Notes under the pieces: model-generated
Database searches by the model: none
What the model saw: the letters and a program-made list of their open reading frames with translations, nothing else
What the model was told of the DNA's origin: nothing
Position numbers and translations under genes: made by a program
Shown: positions 46,281 to 56,283 of the stretch, piece after piece
Layout: each line of letters starts with the position of its first letter
Numbering within the stretch: the first letter of the stretch is position 1
Assembly: GCA_009772935.1 (NCBI GenBank)
Contig: WOUR01000017.1
Span: 62,001 to 126,000 of the forward strand
Direction of reading: 5' to 3'
From: Rhodospirillaceae bacterium
GTDB lineage: Bacteria > Pseudomonadota > Alphaproteobacteria > Reyranellales > Reyranellaceae
Length of the DNA stretch: 64,000 nt

Positions 46281-48071
46281 ATGAAGGAACGTGAACTGCG
46301 CGGCCTCATCGGGAAGGTGAAGGCGGGCAAGCTGTCGCGACGTGGTTTCGTGCAGGCGATGATGGCCGTGGGCATCGGCGCGCCGGCGGCGAGCCAGATC
46401 CTCCTGTCGTCGGGCGTGGCGATGGCACAGCCCGCCTCGACCTACAAGCCGACCAAGCGGGGCGGCGGCGGCCCCCTCAAGCTCCTGTGGTGGCAGGGCC
46501 CGACCCTGCTCAACCCGCATTTCGCGGTCGGCACCAAGGACCAGGACGGTTCGCGCCTGTTCTACGAGCCGCTGGCGGCGTGGGATCCCGAGGGCAACCT
46601 CAAGCCGAAGCTGGCTGCGGAAATCCCGACCAAGGAGAATGGCGGCCTTTCCGCCGACGGCCTGACGGTGACCTGGAAGCTGAAGCAGGGTGTCACGTGG
46701 CATGACGGCAAGCCGTTCACGGCCGACGACGTCGTGTTCAACTGGGAATATGCCAAGGACCCGGCGACGGCCGCCTATACGATCGCGTCCTACCAGGACG
46801 TCATCGTCGAGAAAGTCGACCAGTACACGGTCAAGGTGAAGTTCAAGAAGCCGACCCCGTTCTGGGCCGATGCCTTTGTCGGAACGCGCGGCATGCTGAT
46901 CCCCAAGCACCTGTTCGCCGACTATATCGGCGCGAAGTCGCGCGACGCACCCACCAACCTGAAGCCGGTCGGTACCGGGCCCTACATGTTCAAGGACTTC
47001 AAGCCGGGCGATCTGGTGACGGGCGTCATGAACCCGAACTACCACCAGGCCAACAAGCCGTATTTCGACACCGTCGAGATGAAGGGCGGCGGCGACGCCG
47101 TCTCGGCGGCGCGCGCGGTGCTGCAGACCGGCGAGTTCGATTTCGCCTGGAACCTGCAGGTCGAGGACGAGATCCTCACGCGCCTGGAAAAGGGGGGCAA
47201 GGGCAGGGTCTCGGTCACGCCGGGCGGCAATATCGAGTTCCTGCTCCTGAACACGACCGACCCGTGGACGGAGGTCGACGGCGAGCGGTCGAGCCTGAAG
47301 ACCAAGCACCCGACGCTCAGCGATCCGGAAGTGCGAAAGGCCCTGGCGCTTCTGGTCGACAACAAGTCGATCCAGGATCACATCTACGGCCGCACCGGCC
47401 CGGCGACACGCAACTTCCTCTACGGTCCGCCGCGCTTCGATTCGAAGAACAATCCCATCGAGTTCAACGTCGACAAGGCCAACGACATCCTCGAGAAGGC
47501 CGGCTGGAAGAAGGGCGCGGACGGGATTCGTGCCAAGGACGGCAAGAAGCTCAAGTTCGTCTACCAGACCTCGATCAACCAGCCGCGCCAGAAGACCCAG
47601 GCCATCATCAAGCAGGCGGCCCAGAAGGCCGGCATCGACATCGAACTCAAGTCGGTGACGGCGTCGGTGTTCTTCTCGTCGGACGTGGCCAACCCGGACA
47701 CCTATACGAAGTTCTACACCGACCTCGAGATGTACACGACGACCATGGGCCAGCCCGATCCGGGCACGCACATGCTCCAGTTCGTCTCGACGGAAGCCGC
47801 GACCAAGGCCAACAAGTGGCAGGGCCGTAACATCACCCGCTGGCAGAGCCCCGAGGCCGACAAGCTCTACGGCGAGACCGTAGCCGAACTAGATCCCGTC
47901 AAGCGCGCCGCTTCGTTCATCAAGTTGAACGATCTCGCCATCCAGAACCAGATCGTGATGGGCATCGTGCAGCGCCCGACGGTCTCGGCGCGGAATGCGA
48001 AGCTCAACTGCAACATCAGCGGCTGGGACAACAACACCTCGGACCTCAGCGACTGGTTCAAGGACGCCTGA
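46281..48071 (+). CDS. Peptide-type ABC transporter substrate-binding protein (family 5)
   Basis: A 596-residue periplasmic solute-binding protein. It has a twin-arginine signal (KLSRRGFVQAMMAVGIG ... AMAQ) and the SBP_bac_5 pattern (GVTWHDGKPFTADDVVFNWEY, then KVKFKKPTPFW). The ATG at 46281 is chosen because GGGAG lies 7 bases upstream; upstream in-frame starts are weaker. It is first of a five-gene operon with two permeases and two ATPases. It is followed by a hairpin terminator, which would make the binding protein more abundant than the rest. Confidence 0.93.
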   Translation: MKERELRGLIGKVKAGKLSRRGFVQAMMAVGIGAPAASQILLSSGVAMAQPASTYKPTKRGGGGPLKLLWWQGPTLLNPHFAVGTKDQDGSRLFYEPLAAWDPEGNLKPKLAAEIPTKENGGLSADGLTVTWKLKQGVTWHDGKPFTADDVVFNWEYAKDPATAAYTIASYQDVIVEKVDQYTVKVKFKKPTPFWADAFVGTRGMLIPKHLFADYIGAKSRDAPTNLKPVGTGPYMFKDFKPGDLVTGVMNPNYHQANKPYFDTVEMKGGGDAVSAARAVLQTGEFDFAWNLQVEDEILTRLEKGGKGRVSVTPGGNIEFLLLNTTDPWTEVDGERSSLKTKHPTLSDPEVRKALALLVDNKSIQDHIYGRTGPATRNFLYGPPRFDSKNNPIEFNVDKANDILEKAGWKKGADGIRAKDGKKLKFVYQTSINQPRQKTQAIIKQAAQKAGIDIELKSVTASVFFSSDVANPDTYTKFYTDLEMYTTTMGQPDPGTHMLQFVSTEAATKANKWQGRNITRWQSPEADKLYGETVAELDPVKRAASFIKLNDLAIQNQIVMGIVQRPTVSARNAKLNCNISGWDNNTSDLSDWFKDA

Positions 48072-48080
48072 GAGCGCTTC

Positions 48081-48115
48081 GCCCTCCCCGCCATGCGCGG
48101 GGAGGGCCTTCTTTT
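48081..48115 (+). terminator. Intrinsic terminator / attenuator inside the ABC operon
   Basis: A 10-base-pair GC-only-but-one stem (48081-48090 with 48098-48107) with a 7-base loop is followed by CTTCTTTTT. It sits between the binding-protein gene and the first permease gene, where partial termination is known to raise binding-protein levels over membrane components. Read-through must occur if the downstream genes have no promoter of their own; none is obvious in the 15 bases to the GTG at 48130. Confidence 0.85.
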
Positions 48116-48129
48116 TGCAGGTCCATCGC

Positions 48130-49092
48130 GTGAGCAGGCAGTACGTAATCCGGAAGCTCCTGATCATGATCCCGAGTCTGCTCGGGATCAGTGTCGTGCT
48201 TTTCTCTCTTCTGGCCCTGGCGCCGGGAGACCCTTTCGACGAACTGGCGACCAACCCGGCGGTGCCCCCGGAGGTGCGCGCGGCGCTGCGCGCCAAGTTC
48301 GGTCTCGATGATCCGGTCTGGATGCGCTACTGGCACTGGCTGATAGCGCTGCTGCAGGGCGACTGGGGTTTCTCCTTCGTCAGCCGCATGGACGTGAGCA
48401 CGCTGATCATGCAGCGCCTGCCGGTGACCCTGATCGTCATCGGCGCGTCGCAGATCCTGGCCATCGCGATCGCCATCCCGGTGGGCGTTCTGGCCGCGAC
48501 CCGGCCCTATTCGCTGTTCGACCAGGTCGCCAACACCTTCGCCTTCATCGGCTTCTCGCTGCCGACCTTCTTCACGGGCCTGGTGCTGATCCTGGTCTTT
48601 TCCATCCAGCTCGACTGGCTTCCCTTCGTCTACCGCGCGGACATCGCCGCGACCGGCTGGGCGTTCTACTGGGAGCACATCAAGCAGTCGATCATGCCGG
48701 TGACGGTGCTCGGCCTGTTCCAGGGTGCGGCGCTGGTGCGTTTCGTGCGGTCCTCGGTGCTCGACGTCATCCGCCTCGACTACGTCACCACGGCGCGGTC
48801 GAAGGGCATCGGCGAGCGCAAGGTCATCACCCGGCATGTCGTGCGCACCGCCCTGATCCCGGTGGTGACGCTCGTTGCGCTGCAGATGCCCATCGTGTTC
48901 AGCGGCGCCATCGTCACCGAGCAGATCTTCCGCGTGCCCGGCATCGGCTCGCTGCTGATCTCCTCGATGCTCGCCAACGATACCCCCGTCGTCATGGGTG
49001 TCACCTTCGTCTCGGCCTGCCTGGTCGTCATCTTCAACCTCATCGCAGATATCCTTTATGGCTGGCTCGACCCCCGCATCGCTTTCCGCTAG
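48130..49092 (+). CDS. Peptide-type ABC transporter permease 1 (DppB/OppB-like)
   Basis: A 320-residue inner-membrane permease with about six hydrophobic segments. The N-terminus resembles DppB (IRKLLIMIPSLLGISVVLFSLLALAPGDPFDE), and the cytoplasmic EAA-type loop is TTARSKGIGERKVITRHVVRTALIP. The start is a GTG 58 bases after the binding-protein stop. Its last 35 bases overlap the next permease gene. Confidence 0.93.
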   Translation: MSRQYVIRKLLIMIPSLLGISVVLFSLLALAPGDPFDELATNPAVPPEVRAALRAKFGLDDPVWMRYWHWLIALLQGDWGFSFVSRMDVSTLIMQRLPVTLIVIGASQILAIAIAIPVGVLAATRPYSLFDQVANTFAFIGFSLPTFFTGLVLILVFSIQLDWLPFVYRADIAATGWAFYWEHIKQSIMPVTVLGLFQGAALVRFVRSSVLDVIRLDYVTTARSKGIGERKVITRHVVRTALIPVVTLVALQMPIVFSGAIVTEQIFRVPGIGSLLISSMLANDTPVVMGVTFVSACLVVIFNLIADILYGWLDPRIAFR

Positions 49093-50005
49093 CGCTCCCG
49101 GCGGGACGCCCGCCGCGCGCAAGGCCCAAGGCTTCTCGCCCTGGCAGGAGGCCTGGCGGCGCTTCCGGCGGCACAGGATGGCGCTGGTCTCGGCCTTCGC
49201 CCTGGCCGTGATCCTGTTCGCCGTAGTGGCCGGTCCATTCATCTGGCGCGTGCCGATCAACGAGATCGACTTCGCCGCCAAGCTGCAGGGACCGTCCTGG
49301 ACCCATCCGCTGGGGACCGACGACCTCGGACAGGACCTGCTGTCACGATTGATCTACGGCGGCCGCATCTCGATCGCGGTCGGCTTCGCGGCGATGGTCG
49401 TCGCGATCTTCTTCGGCGTGCTGGTCGGCGCCATCGCCGGCATGTCGAGCGGCCGGGTCGACGCCGCGCTGATGTGGGTCACCGACCTCTTCCTGTCGCT
49501 GCCGCAGCTTCCGCTGCTGCTGCTGGTCATCTACCTGTTCCGTGAACCGGTGAAGGGCGTGCTGGGCGTCGAAGGCGGCGCCTTCGTGCTGATCGTGGCG
49601 GTCATCGGCGGCACGCGCTGGATGTCCGCCGCGCGGCTGGTGCGCGCCCAGTTTCTCTCCTTGCGCGAAAAGGAGTTCGTCGAGGCGGCCCGGGCGCTCG
49701 GCGCGTCGCGCCTGCGCCAGGTGACGCAGCATATCCTGCCCAATGCGCTGGGGCCGGTGATCGTGGTCGCGACCATCGACGTCGCCGCCGCCATCATCGC
49801 CGAGTCGACGCTGTCGTTCCTGGGCCTCGGCTTCCCGTCGGACGTGCCGACCTGGGGCAGCGTGCTGCGCGACGCCAAGGACTATCTCGACATCGCCCCG
49901 CACTGGGCCCTGTTCCCCGGCGCCCTCATCTTCATCACGGTGCTGGCGATCAACTTCATCGGCGACGGACTGCGCGACGCGCTCGATCCGCGACGCGTTC
50001 TCTAG
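49058..50005 (+). CDS. Peptide-type ABC transporter permease 2 (DppC/OppC-like)
   Basis: A 315-residue inner-membrane permease. It has an N-terminal OppC-type segment ([28 protein letters not shown]), the [20 protein letters not shown] region and the EAA loop [21 protein letters not shown]. The ATG at 49058 overlaps the first permease gene by 35 bases, tying their translation. It forms a heterodimer with that permease. Confidence 0.93.
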   Translation: MAGSTPASLSASAPGGTPAARKAQGFSPWQEAWRRFRRHRMALVSAFALAVILFAVVAGPFIWRVPINEIDFAAKLQGPSWTHPLGTDDLGQDLLSRLIYGGRISIAVGFAAMVVAIFFGVLVGAIAGMSSGRVDAALMWVTDLFLSLPQLPLLLLVIYLFREPVKGVLGVEGGAFVLIVAVIGGTRWMSAARLVRAQFLSLREKEFVEAARALGASRLRQVTQHILPNALGPVIVVATIDVAAAIIAESTLSFLGLGFPSDVPTWGSVLRDAKDYLDIAPHWALFPGALIFITVLAINFIGDGLRDALDPRRVL

Positions 50006-50017
50006 GGCTGGTGTAGC

Positions 50018-50985
50018 GTGGTCGAACCTCTGCTGGACATTCGCGGTCTCAAGACCTGGTTCAAGACCGACGACGGCATGGTGCGTGCCGTCGACGGCGT
50101 CGACCTGCACATCGACCGCGGCGAGACCCTGGGCGTCGTGGGCGAGTCGGGCTGCGGCAAGACCGTGACGGCCCGTTCGGTGCTGAAGCTGATCGACATG
50201 CCGCCCGGCCGCTTCGAGGCCGGGCAGATCCTGTGGCAGGGCAGGGACCTGATTCCGCTGTCCATGGACGAGATGGACAAGATTCGCGCCAAGGAGATCG
50301 CGATCATCTTCCAGGAGCCGATGACCTCGCTCAATCCGGTCTACACGGTGGGCGACCAGATCGCCGAGGTGATCGCCCTGCACCAGAAGCTGTCGCGCAA
50401 GCAGGCGATCGCCGGCGCCGCCGAGATGCTGCGGCTGGTCAACATTCCCAACCCCGAGCGCCGCGTGCACGACTATCCGCACCAGTTCTCCGGCGGCATG
50501 CGCCAGAGGGTGATGATCGCCATGGCGCTTTCCTGCCAGCCCAAGCTGCTGATCGCCGACGAGCCGACCACCGCCCTCGACGTCACCATCCAGGCGCAGA
50601 TCCTGGAGCTGATGCAGGAGATGAAGGAGCGGTTCGGCATGGCGATCATGCTGATCACCCACGCGATGGGCGTCGTCGCCGAGACCTGCCAGAGGGTGAC
50701 GGTGATGTACGCCGGCAACGTCGTCGAGGAGGCCTCGGTCGAGGCGCTGTTCGGCGATCCGCGGCATCCCTACACGCAGGGCCTGATCCGCTCCATCCCG
50801 CGCGTCGACCGCTCGGCCGAGAAGAAGCAGCGGCTGGAGGCCATTGCCGGCACCGTGCCGAACCTGCTCGAGCCGCCGCCCGGCTGCCGCTTCGCCGCGC
50901 GCTGCAAGTTCGCGATGGACGTCTGCACCCAGGGCCTGCCGCCGCTCAAGGAAGTCGGGCCCGGCCACTATGTGAGGTGCGTGCT

Positions 50986-50989
<4 letters not shown>
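50018..50989 (+). CDS. ABC transporter ATP-binding protein 1 (DppD/OppD-like)
   Basis: A 323-residue ATPase. Walker A is GESGCGKT, the signature is FSGGMRQR, Walker B is LLIADEP and the C-terminal oligopeptide-type cysteine motif is [15 protein letters not shown]. The start is a GTG 12 bases after the second permease. Its stop overlaps the next gene's GTG (GTGA). Pairs with the second ATPase at the membrane. Confidence 0.95.
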
Positions 50990-52002
<1,013 letters not shown>

Positions 52003-52066
52003 CGCTGGTCCCTTTCGTAGATGGGGGACGCCGGCTAGAAGTCTGGCCCCAACAGGCGAGGCTCCC

Positions 52067-52348
52067 ATGTCAGAGGACAGCAAGAAGGCCGCGAGTGCGA
52101 TCCTCACCGAGAACGAGGAAGCACTTTTCCAGATCATGAAGATCGTCATCGCGACCGTCGCGGCGGGCGATCCGGTCAAGGGCAAGCAGCTGGACGAGCA
52201 ACTCACCTATCTGAAGAACGCCTTCTACTCGAACGGAAAGAAGAAGGCGGCGATCATGACGGAATCGATCCGGATCGCGTCATTTGCCTCCAGCCGCGAT
52301 GCCGCCCGTCTGGCAGGCTTGCGGGGAAGCCCGAAGGCGACCCCGTAG
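52067..52348 (+). CDS. Small hypothetical protein
   Basis: A 93-residue cytoplasmic protein, mostly helical with charged residues (NEEALFQIMKIVIATVAAGDPVKGKQLDEQLTYLK cut across helices). No signal, membrane segment or cysteine. The family is not recognised. It ends 10 bases before the tRNA fragment that marks the edge of the prophage, so it is the last chromosomal gene on this side. Confidence 0.6.
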   Translation: MSEDSKKAASAILTENEEALFQIMKIVIATVAAGDPVKGKQLDEQLTYLKNAFYSNGKKKAAIMTESIRIASFASSRDAARLAGLRGSPKATP

Positions 52349-52358
52349 TACGCACCGT

Positions 52359-52378
52359 TGGTGCCCCCGGCCGGACTC
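52359..52378 (-). other. tRNA 3' end (tRNA-Leu-like), att site at element boundary
   Basis: On the minus strand this reads GAGTCCGGCCGGGGGCACCA. It divides exactly into the end of a T-loop (GAGT), the T-stem 3' half (CCGGC), the acceptor 3' strand (CGGGGGC), discriminator A and CCA. The GCCCCCG acceptor partner implied is common in tRNA-Leu. No tRNA 5' part adjoins it, so it is the core left at one end of an element inserted in a tRNA gene. The orientation predicts that the intact tRNA lies at the element's right end, beyond base 64000. Confidence 0.8.
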
Positions 52379-52403
52379 CAAAAAGCCAGTAAAAGCGAGG
52401 CTT

Positions 52404-52655
52404 TCAAGACGCCTTGCGTAAATTCTGGGGAGTGAGCAGCGCGTCGACGGCGCCGATCGGGATCAGGCCGCAGCCATTCAGCTTCAGTTTTCCGGCGGCG
52501 ACGTAGTTCCGCACGGTCTTGGGATGGACGCCAAGGATCTCGGCCGCCTGCTTCTGGGTGACCTGCGTCGGCCTGGGATGCGTCTCGGCGTAGAGCTGCA
52601 CGGCTCGAGCTGCGATCCTGAGTTCGCGGTCGTCGGTCACGTCATGCGCAGCCAT
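52404..52655 (-). CDS. MerR-like helix-turn-helix protein, excisionase-like
   Basis: An 83-residue DNA-binding protein with a helix-turn-helix of the excisionase/MerR type (TQKQAAEILGVHPKTVRNYVAAGKL). It is the last gene of the minus-strand run, 25 bases from the tRNA fragment, a usual position for an excision or directionality factor. A role in excision is inferred from fold and place only. Confidence 0.7.
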   Translation of the reverse strand: MAAHDVTDDRELRIAARAVQLYAETHPRPTQVTQKQAAEILGVHPKTVRNYVAAGKLKLNGCGLIPIGAVDALLTPQNLRKAS

Positions 52656-52658
52656 GGC

Positions 52659-52901
52659 TTAAGCCTCCTTCTCAAGTATATCCGAAAACGACCGCGCTTG
52701 CGGCGCCTGATCGGCCGGCCCGCGCGCGAACACGACGACGTCGCCCGGCGCGATCTCGCGCTGCGCCCGGAGGTCCCATCCGATGTGGATGAAGTCCGGC
52801 CGGCCAAAGACCCGCTGGGCGCGGACGTATTCGTCGCCGCGGAAGCCGACGAAGTGGAGGGCGGGACGGCAGCCCATGGCGAGCATCGTGGCGGCGATCA
52901 T
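52659..52901 (-). CDS. Small phage-type hypothetical protein
   Basis: An 80-residue protein without recognised family (HFVGFRGDEYVRAQRVFGRPDF ... ). It starts with an ATGA overlap with the previous gene and ends 3 bases before the helix-turn-helix gene, so it is translated as part of the run. Confidence 0.6.
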   Translation of the reverse strand: MIAATMLAMGCRPALHFVGFRGDEYVRAQRVFGRPDFIHIGWDLRAQREIAPGDVVVFARGPADQAPQARSFSDILEKEA

Positions 52902-53116
52902 GGCCGCTTCATCCTCGGGATCTCGACGATCCCCGCGCGGAGCAGCTCGTCCATGCCGCGCCGGAAGACATACGTCGCGGCGTCGGTGACGTTGTTCCCG
53001 TAGTTGCCGATGCAGACCAGCTGCTCGAGATGGCCGATGGTCTGGACGGAGACGGTCAGCGGGATGCGCGTCGTCTCGTTGTGGTTCTTGGGCAATTGCC
53101 GGCCTCCCTTGGTCAT
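52898..53116 (-). CDS. Small protein, ribbon-helix-helix-like
   Basis: A 72-residue protein. The pattern TRIPLTVSVQTIGHLEQLV followed by an amphipathic helix ending FRRGMDELL resembles Arc/CopG-type ribbon-helix-helix DNA-binding proteins. The start is the ATG at 53116, fixed by its ATGA overlap with the stop of the DUF1643 gene. A longer frame upstream lies within that gene. Confidence 0.6.
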   Translation of the reverse strand: MTKGGRQLPKNHNETTRIPLTVSVQTIGHLEQLVCIGNYGNNVTDAATYVFRRGMDELLRAGIVEIPRMKRP

Positions 53117-53640
53117 GCGTCGCGCCCCGCGTAGTCGAGCGGCTTGCAATTGCTCGGCAGATAGAGCGGATGTCGCGGCATTCCGCCCGCCGTCTCAGCC
53201 AGGCTCTTCGGGAAGATGTCCCACGCGCCCAGCAGTGCCATGACTTGCTTGTCGCGATCCCTGTGCCCGCCGTGCGCGCCCCAGGCCGCGATGACCATGC
53301 CGCCGCTGTTGTGGGCTTCCTCGGCGGCGCGCCGGATGTGGTCGTTGTTCTCGGGGCCGATGGGCTCTTTCTCGGCCAGCAGCACCTTCGGCTTGGTCGC
53401 CCGGAAGGCGAACAGGTTCACCACGATCAGCCTTCCAGCGGCGAGATTCCGCGCAAAGCCCTTGCAGCGCCGGATGGTCGGGTCGTCTTCGTGCGCGTCG
53501 GCGGTCGACGGGTTCAACATGATGAACGTGACGACCTTGTCGGCGCATCCAATCGTGCGGGTGAGCGTGTAGCGGTAGCGTCGGCAGTCCGAAATGATGG
53601 CGGTCGAGCCGAAGCCGGGCAGGGATGTGAAGAGCGTCAT
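53113..53640 (-). CDS. DUF1643 protein
   Basis: A 175-residue protein matching DUF1643: CRRYRYTLTR, then VTFIMLNPSTADAHEDDPTIRRC and IVVNLFAFRATKPK. The family is frequent in phages and near restriction or defence genes; its activity is unknown. It overlaps neighbours on both sides by four bases. Confidence 0.85.
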   Translation of the reverse strand: MTLFTSLPGFGSTAIISDCRRYRYTLTRTIGCADKVVTFIMLNPSTADAHEDDPTIRRCKGFARNLAAGRLIVVNLFAFRATKPKVLLAEKEPIGPENNDHIRRAAEEAHNSGGMVIAAWGAHGGHRDRDKQVMALLGAWDIFPKSLAETAGGMPRHPLYLPSNCKPLDYAGRDA

Positions 53641-54041
53641 GTCGCCCGCCGATCCCGCTCGTCGAGCGCCTTCGCGCAGGGCTCACACCCGGGCGCCGTG
53701 CCGGGCCACCATTCGCGGCCGCACTGGTCGCAGATGTAATACCTGCCATCCGGCGAAAGTCGCGGCGAGGACGGGTAGGTCGGCCCCCATTCATCCGGAT
53801 CCAGCCTGTCCCACGGCAGCAACGCCGCCTCCGCGCCGGCCCGCGTCAGGTAAAACAGCACGTCGCCCGGCGGCAGATACGGACTCTCCAGCCGCTTCGT
53901 CTGCCCAGCCGCGACCATGGCCTGCCAGTCGGCGTAATCGGGGTGGCCCGGCCCGGCGAGGAAGCGGTTGCGGTAGCTGACCAGGCAGCCGGACTTCAGA
54001 CCGAGCGCGTGGCGTGCGAGGGCGATCTGGCGCGGGGTCAT
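53637..54041 (-). CDS. Small zinc-ribbon phage protein
   Basis: A 134-residue protein. The N-terminal MTPRQIALARHALGL looks like a helix-turn-helix opener. The C-terminal YYICDQCGREWWPGTAPGCEPC supplies four cysteines as a zinc ribbon. The start at 54041 is fixed by the ATGA overlap with the DUF4326 gene. Function unknown. Confidence 0.7.
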   Translation of the reverse strand: MTPRQIALARHALGLKSGCLVSYRNRFLAGPGHPDYADWQAMVAAGQTKRLESPYLPPGDVLFYLTRAGAEAALLPWDRLDPDEWGPTYPSSPRLSPDGRYYICDQCGREWWPGTAPGCEPCAKALDERDRRAT

Positions 54042-54460
54042 CGGTTCGCGATCTCCAGCAGCACGTCGGCGTGGCAGGGCGCGCCTGGCTTGCACCAGCA
54101 GGCGAGGTTCTTGCCGCCAAGCGCGTTCTTGATCTCCTGTCGCGAGGGCGCCGCGCCGGCCTTGATGGCGGGTCCGAGGGCGAGCTCGCCGCCAGGGCCG
54201 ACCATCTTCGGCTGACGCTCCATCCTGACTGTCTGGCGGCCGTGGGGCGGGTCGATCCAATCGCGGAAGGCGCGGACCGATGCTTCCTGGCGGCCGGCGG
54301 GATCGGCGCGGCAGCCGAAGGACAGGGCGGCCCAGCAATAGTCGGACCTGCGAAAGTCGAACGGGTTGCCCCACTTGGTCGAGCGGTCGACCTTCACGGT
54401 CTCGGCAGGCATGCGCCAGCCCTTCGCGCGAGAGAGTTGGATGCGGGTCGGCGCGCTCAT
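54038..54460 (-). CDS. DUF4326 protein
   Basis: A 140-residue protein of the DUF4326 family: RIQLSRAKGWRMP, DRSTKWGNPFDF and the closing LACWCKPGAPCHADVLLE. The family is common in phages and mobile elements and has no proven activity; conserved Trp, Cys and His residues suggest an enzyme. Coupled by ATGA overlaps to both neighbours. Confidence 0.85.
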   Translation of the reverse strand: MSAPTRIQLSRAKGWRMPAETVKVDRSTKWGNPFDFRRSDYCWAALSFGCRADPAGRQEASVRAFRDWIDPPHGRQTVRMERQPKMVGPGGELALGPAIKAGAAPSRQEIKNALGGKNLACWCKPGAPCHADVLLEIANR

Positions 54461-54609
54461 CTCGGATGCTCCACATTGAACTGCTCGATCAGCCGGCAGA
54501 CGCGCTCATATTCGCGCGGGTCGCTGACGCTGAGGTGGTTGAGCTCGATCACGTTGGCGGCCCACCAGACGTCGAACTCGGCGCGGTTGGACCAGGGGCC
54601 CGCAATCAT
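54457..54609 (-). CDS. 50-residue phage protein
   Basis: A 50-residue ORF (MIAGPWSNRAEFDVWWAANV ... VEHPR), rich in Trp, Asn and acidic residues. It fits exactly between two genes with an ATGA overlap at each end, which supports it being real. No family recognised. Confidence 0.6.
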   Translation of the reverse strand: MIAGPWSNRAEFDVWWAANVIELNHLSVSDPREYERVCRLIEQFNVEHPR

Positions 54610-54887
54610 GGCAGCGGCCTCATCTCGACGACCTCGACGCGCGTCGTCTGCGGCTCGTCGATTGCCCGCCGCAGCCTTTCAAGTTCCCGTCGCAATGCCG
54701 CGTCCGTTGGATACTCGCCGAGCAGGCTGTCGATCGCTCGAATGGTGCTGAGCGAGTGCGTGCGGTGCAGCGCGTTGAAGATGCGCTCCCATGTCAGTGT
54801 GGCTTTGCGCGGCGGGCGGCCATGACGATCGATGAAGTCGAGCGCCAGCCGGCAGTTGAGATAGCGGATGTCGAGGCGGTCGCTCAT
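54606..54887 (-). CDS. Small helical phage protein
   Basis: A 93-residue, mainly helical and basic protein (MSDRLDIRYLNCRLALDFID ... RRELERLRRAIDEPQ). ATGA overlaps at both ends. No family recognised. Confidence 0.6.
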   Translation of the reverse strand: MSDRLDIRYLNCRLALDFIDRHGRPPRKATLTWERIFNALHRTHSLSTIRAIDSLLGEYPTDAALRRELERLRRAIDEPQTTRVEVVEMRPLP

Positions 54888-55069
54888 GTGCCGGCCCTCT
54901 CCACCTTCCGCCCCGACCCGCCGCACGCGATGCAGCGCAGGTTGGAGCACGAACAGTTGAAGCCGTGGTCGAATCCGGGCGGGACGCGCCAGCCCTTGCC
55001 GTCGCAGAGGGTGCAGGGCTCGGGCACCTTGCCGGCGCCGTTGCAGCGGGTGCAGATGAGGGCGGTCAC
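54884..55069 (-). CDS. DnaJ-type cysteine-rich zinc-finger protein
   Basis: A 61-residue protein with CxxCxGxG-type repeats (CTRCNGAGK, CTLCDGKGW, CIACGGSGRK), the pattern of the DnaJ central zinc-finger domain. It has no J domain itself; a J-domain protein is encoded two genes upstream in the same run. The GTG at 55069 is set by a GTGA overlap with the DUF5131 gene. Confidence 0.7.
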   Translation of the reverse strand: MTALICTRCNGAGKVPEPCTLCDGKGWRVPPGFDHGFNCSCSNLRCIACGGSGRKVERAGT

Positions 55070-56283
55070 GCCGGGAATTCCCGGTGCGGCTTGCCGTCGA
55101 GCATCGCACCGGCGCGCCTCTTCCCGATGCGATAGATATCGTCTCGGGGCTTGGCGTCCGGTTGCTCGGAGACGAGCCCAGTCCCGTCGAGCGGCGCCCA
55201 CTCTCCCCATTGCTTGAAGAAGAACGGCACGCCGGCCGCAGCGCATTGGTCGCGCAGCGCGCGGAACCAGTCGGGATGCGAGGCGCGGGCCTTCGGGCCG
55301 CTCTCGCCGCCGGCGATGACCCAGTCGAGGCGGGGCCATTGACGGGGCGACGTGGCGGTGAAGCCACCCATGTGATCGGGCGTCTGGAAGAAGGTGATGG
55401 ATGATCCGAAAGAGCCGACTGAATCGATCTGGGCTCCGCAGATCGAGCCATTGCCCGATCGCGGGCGGCCGCGTTCCTCTCGGACGATGATGGTGGGCAT
55501 GGCTTCCCTGATGGCTTCCAGGCAGCCGACCCTCTCAAGATCGATCGCCGCCAGCAGAGGCTCGGCCGAGATGAACCGCTTTGCGGCCGGCGTCGCCAGC
55601 AGGTGTGGGATGCGCTCGTCGGCGCGCGCCTGGTCCTCGGTCGAGACGCCCAGCCAGACATTAGGGAGGGGCCAGTCGAAGCGTGCAATCTTAAGCCGGC
55701 CCTTTTCGTCCCATTGCTCGTCGATATCGGGGTCAATCATCCCCCGTTGGTCCGCGATCTCGCGCAGCGCCTGTTCGATCTGGTGCCGTCGGCCCGTCTC
55801 GCCGCCGCGAGGACAATGCAGGATTTCACCGTCTGGCATTCTGATGTCCTGCGCCGGCGTGCCTTGCCAGCGCTCCTCGAACCACTCCCGCATCCGCGCC
55901 GCCCGCTTCGTCAGCACCATGAACGTCAGGTGCGGGCACAACGCCATCACCGCGAACGCTCGATCGATGACCTCGTCCGGCACATCCTCATGGAACATGT
56001 CGGCCATAGAATTGGCGAACACCCGGGCCGGCTTCTTCCAACCGAGCGGCGCGAGAAAGATGCTGTCAGCCGCGACCGCCACCTTGCCGGTCCAGACCGC
56101 GCCGGCCTTGGTCTTCATGGTGAGGCCGGCGTAGTGGTTCCGGCGACCGAGCGCGGCGTTCATGCCCTCGATCCGGTGCGCCATCTTCATCGCGTAGCAG
56201 TTGGTACAGCCCGGCGAGACGATGCTGCATCCCGCAATCGGGTTCCAAACCCTGTCGGCCCATTCGATGTTCGTGTCAGCCAT
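55066..56283 (-). CDS. DUF5131 (phage Gp37/Gp68) family protein
   Basis: A 405-residue protein matching the phage Gp37/Gp68 family. The opening IEWADRVWNPIAGCSIVSPGCTNCYA has a Cys-x6-Cys-x2-Cys cluster reminiscent of radical-SAM iron-sulfur sites, and HLTFMVLTKRAARM and NVWLGVSTEDQ follow. The C-terminal WVIAGGESGPKAR and FFFKQWGEW complete the family pattern. Activity is not established. It overlaps the neighbouring genes by 4 and 1 bases. Confidence 0.9.
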   Translation of the reverse strand: MADTNIEWADRVWNPIAGCSIVSPGCTNCYAMKMAHRIEGMNAALGRRNHYAGLTMKTKAGAVWTGKVAVAADSIFLAPLGWKKPARVFANSMADMFHEDVPDEVIDRAFAVMALCPHLTFMVLTKRAARMREWFEERWQGTPAQDIRMPDGEILHCPRGGETGRRHQIEQALREIADQRGMIDPDIDEQWDEKGRLKIARFDWPLPNVWLGVSTEDQARADERIPHLLATPAAKRFISAEPLLAAIDLERVGCLEAIREAMPTIIVREERGRPRSGNGSICGAQIDSVGSFGSSITFFQTPDHMGGFTATSPRQWPRLDWVIAGGESGPKARASHPDWFRALRDQCAAAGVPFFFKQWGEWAPLDGTGLVSEQPDAKPRDDIYRIGKRRAGAMLDGKPHREFPA

